A DNA stretch of 18,007 nt from an uncultured Schaedlerella sp. (GTDB taxonomy: Bacteria > Bacillota > Clostridia > Lachnospirales > Lachnospiraceae), in contig CAKSAJ010000039.1 of NCBI GenBank assembly GCA_934435195.1, positions 1 to 18,007 on the forward strand. The letters run 5' to 3'. Below the pieces are notes generated by a model. The model was not told where the DNA came from, made no database searches, and saw only the letters and a list, made by a program, of their open reading frames with translations. This document shows, one piece after another, positions 16,354-18,007 of the stretch (positions are counted from its first letter, which is position 1; every line of letters begins with the position of its first letter). The translations under genes and the position numbers were made by a program.

Positions 16354-17761
16354 CTAATTCTTCCACTCCCTCTATCGTAAGTTTTGAAAATCTGAAACCG
16401 GATTCATTTTCCATCTCATGCATCACTTCTATCTGTGCCTTACTATCCGCAGATTCAGTTGCATTTTGCCATACCATAAATAATTTCTCCAGATCCTCTA
16501 TTGAATGGACAGTATCTTTTGTCACTGTAAACTTACCATTCTGTTCATTTTTCTTTCGGAAATCTCTGATTTCCTTTTGCGTATACAGTGGTTCCAGGAC
16601 AAATGCTGTCATATCCTCTCCCTGCGATTTTTCAGGTTTTACCGCCTGTGGAGTAAACTTTTCTTTTTGATTCTCACGTCTTTGATACAGGCTCTTCTCT
16701 GTCATAGCCTTATATGGCTCTGAAAATTTGATTTTCGAGGACAGCTTATTCAATATTTCTTCTGACTTACCGCTCTCATTGATCAGATTGATCATTGCAA
16801 CTGTCTGATCTTCTTCCATTACGCCTTCCATCATAATATAACGGATTCTTGCAGCTGCGCGGCTTGCAAATACAGTCTTCTGCTCAATCAGCTTATTATA
16901 TCTGCGCTCAATTACATCAAACTCTCTTGAAATTTTATAAAGCATGTCCAGTGCCTCTTCACAGAGCTCTATCATCCTTTGCAGACGATAATATTTTCTT
17001 GTATTCTTTTCTTCATTCAAAATCTCTGTTTCAAACGAATATTTTCTTGCTTCTGTCTTTTCCAGATTCTCTTCGATCAATTCCTTTACAGCCTCTTTGT
17101 ATCGATAAAAACTGTCTGTCGTAGTCAATATCGCATACTTTCTGCTATCACTATTATTAATCTCTTTCACCAGCACTTCCTGAATTCCAAGGAAGCTTCT
17201 CTGCTTTGACAATTCATCAAAATATCCTCTCATTCCTTCCTGCATATTTGCAAGCATCTGCAAAAGTGCTCGTGATGTATGAAGTGCACTTTTTAAAATA
17301 TCGTTGTTCTTTTCTTTATCTAAACTATAAGTATACAGATGACTGTATACTGTAAGCACGCTTTCTCGTTCCTTACTGTCATTTTCACTGTATAACTTTT
17401 GGAATAATTCTACAAACAGCTGACTATATTCCGGAAATGAAACAACATAACTATTCAAGGTTTCATCATAATCCCGTCTAAGCCATCCCCAGTCTTCAAA
17501 ATGTTTCAGACTGACTGATGCCATATTTGCTCTTGTGATTAGTTCTCCTTCCTCATCAACTCTTGTCTCACTCCAATCGAGTGACATCTTCGCCAATCGT
17601 TCATTCATAATCATCTGACACTCACGTTCAGTAAGTCCAAGAAGAGAAAAAGACTGGCTGCTCTCCTCATAAAGTGCAACCAGAAACTGCATATAAAATT
17701 CCATATATTTACTTCCAAATATTTTATATAACTCTTTTGGAGCCTTCTCAATCAGCTTCAT
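16346..17761 (-). CDS. jetA: Wadjet protein JetA (kleisin/MukF-like subunit)
   Basis: A 471-residue protein starting MKLIEKAPKELYKIF, the style of DUF5716/JetA starts. The frame extends upstream to an ATG at 17836, but that stretch contains the likely -10 box. The ATG at 17761, after GGAGAG (14 bases, a long spacing), is therefore preferred. N-terminal winged-helix-like segments (LKHFEDWGWLRRDYD) are followed by a helical coiled-coil middle and a flexible C-terminal part before a final short conserved block, as expected of a kleisin that bridges SMC heads. It is the first gene of jetABCD, overlapping jetB by 8 bases. Assignment rests on position, length and N-terminal pattern. The Wadjet subtype (I, II or III) is not settled; a DUF5716-like JetA argues against type I. 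Confidence 0.88.
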   Translation of the reverse strand: MKLIEKAPKELYKIFGSKYMEFYMQFLVALYEESSQSFSLLGLTERECQMIMNERLAKMSLDWSETRVDEEGELITRANMASVSLKHFEDWGWLRRDYDETLNSYVVSFPEYSQLFVELFQKLYSENDSKERESVLTVYSHLYTYSLDKEKNNDILKSALHTSRALLQMLANMQEGMRGYFDELSKQRSFLGIQEVLVKEINNSDSRKYAILTTTDSFYRYKEAVKELIEENLEKTEARKYSFETEILNEEKNTRKYYRLQRMIELCEEALDMLYKISREFDVIERRYNKLIEQKTVFASRAAARIRYIMMEGVMEEDQTVAMINLINESGKSEEILNKLSSKIKFSEPYKAMTEKSLYQRRENQKEKFTPQAVKPEKSQGEDMTAFVLEPLYTQKEIRDFRKKNEQNGKFTVTKDTVHSIEDLEKLFMVWQNATESADSKAQIEVMHEMENESGFRFSKLTIEGVEELDG

Positions 17762-17813
17762 CTTTTTTATTAATACTCTCCTATCTTTAATGTTATAACC
17801 TTTTTCTTTGTTT

Positions 17814-17822
17814 ATTATAACA
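17814..17822 (-). promoter_or_regulatory. Extended -10 promoter of jetABCD
   Basis: Minus-strand TGTTATAAT is a perfect extended -10 (TGnTATAAT) about 53 bases before the jetA ATG. No convincing -35 is seen at 17-18 bases. Instead an interrupted dyad, TTCCC-7-GGGAA (17827-17843), occupies that place and could be a regulator site. Confidence 0.6.
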
Positions 17823-17850
17823 TGTTTTCCCAACAATCGGGAAGCTAATT

Positions 17851-17930
17851 AGGGACGGGAATGAAGACCTTCAGGGACGGGGATTAATGGCTTTTTTGCA
17901 AGCAAAAAAAGCCATTAATCCCCGTCCCTG
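17851..17930. repeat. REP-like palindromic element E
   Basis: The inner hairpin 17872-17899 pairs with 17900-17930 and differs only by one base in the T/A run; the core is CAGGGACGGGGATTAATGGC. An extra outer GGGACGG at 17852 on the left has no partner on the right. It lies upstream of the jetA promoter, so here it is at the 5' side of an operon and cannot be that operon's terminator. Confidence 0.85.
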
Positions 17931-17978
17931 CAGACTGTCCGATAAGTCACTTCTTTCCCATTTTATTCTGTGATGTTG

Positions 17979-17984
17979 TATAAT
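17979..17984 (+). promoter_or_regulatory. Possible plus-strand -10 box at right edge
   Basis: A perfect TATAAT on the plus strand after element E, with only a weak -35 (TTCCCA) 18 bases before. The 246 bases from the jetA start to the window end hold no gene, so this may serve a divergent gene beyond the edge. Confidence 0.25.
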
Positions 17985-18007
17985 AATAGTAACAGATTCT
18001 TATGAGA

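Noticed and set aside
17762..17836. jetA starting at 17836
   Set aside because: The extra 25 codons overlap a perfect extended -10 box and have no ribosome site; the ATG at 17761 matches the expected family start.
1..18007. CRISPR array, tRNA or prophage
   Set aside because: No regularly spaced direct repeats, cloverleaf or phage gene was seen; the repeated sequences are dispersed palindromes.

Overview
The window comes from a low-GC, gut-type Clostridium relative (Bacillota, most likely Lachnospiraceae). This rests on AT-rich codon use, strong AGGAGG-type ribosome binding sites, a SpoIIE/STAS partner-switching cassette, and the protein styles; no marker gene fixes the species. Almost every gene is on the minus strand. 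The exception is one MerR-type regulator.

Region 1 (about 74-5930) is a tight five-gene minus-strand operon, read from right to left: a STAS anti-sigma-factor antagonist, a MATE transporter fused to an RsbW-like HATPase domain, a SAM methyltransferase, a GNAT acetyltransferase with a cysteine-rich tail, and a membrane SpoIIE-type phosphatase that carries its own HATPase domain. A good promoter lies just upstream of the STAS gene, and several start codons overlap or abut the previous stop. The parts are those of a phosphorylation partner switch (phosphatase, kinase-like domains, phosphorylatable STAS protein). The visible would-be client is a transporter rather than a sigma factor. I regard this as the best candidate for an undescribed system here.

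Region 2 (about 5930-10800) is metabolic and regulatory. It holds a YjbR/MmcQ domain fused to an alkyltransferase-like domain (PCFRV in place of PCHRV), a classical SDR oxidoreductase with its own promoter and a bidirectional terminator, and a large flavin-enoate-reductase/extended-SDR/zinc-ribbon fusion that has lost its N-terminal half. A divergent MerR regulator follows, with a clear operator dyad lying right at the truncation point.

Region 3 (about 11030-17761) is a complete Wadjet (jetABCD) anti-plasmid defence operon: JetA (MukF-like), JetB (MukE-like), JetC (SMC-like ATPase with Walker A, ABC signature and Walker B) and JetD (TOPRIM-type nuclease).

Five related GGGACGG...CCGTCCC elements punctuate the window: long near-perfect hairpins at 74-150, 5830-5929, 10921-11022 and 17851-17930, and a half copy at 12286-12321. 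They bracket both the STAS/MATE operon and the Wadjet operon. The half copy supplies the stop codon of jetC. No stretch over 300 bases lacks a gene. No tRNA, rRNA, CRISPR array, transposase gene or phage gene was seen.
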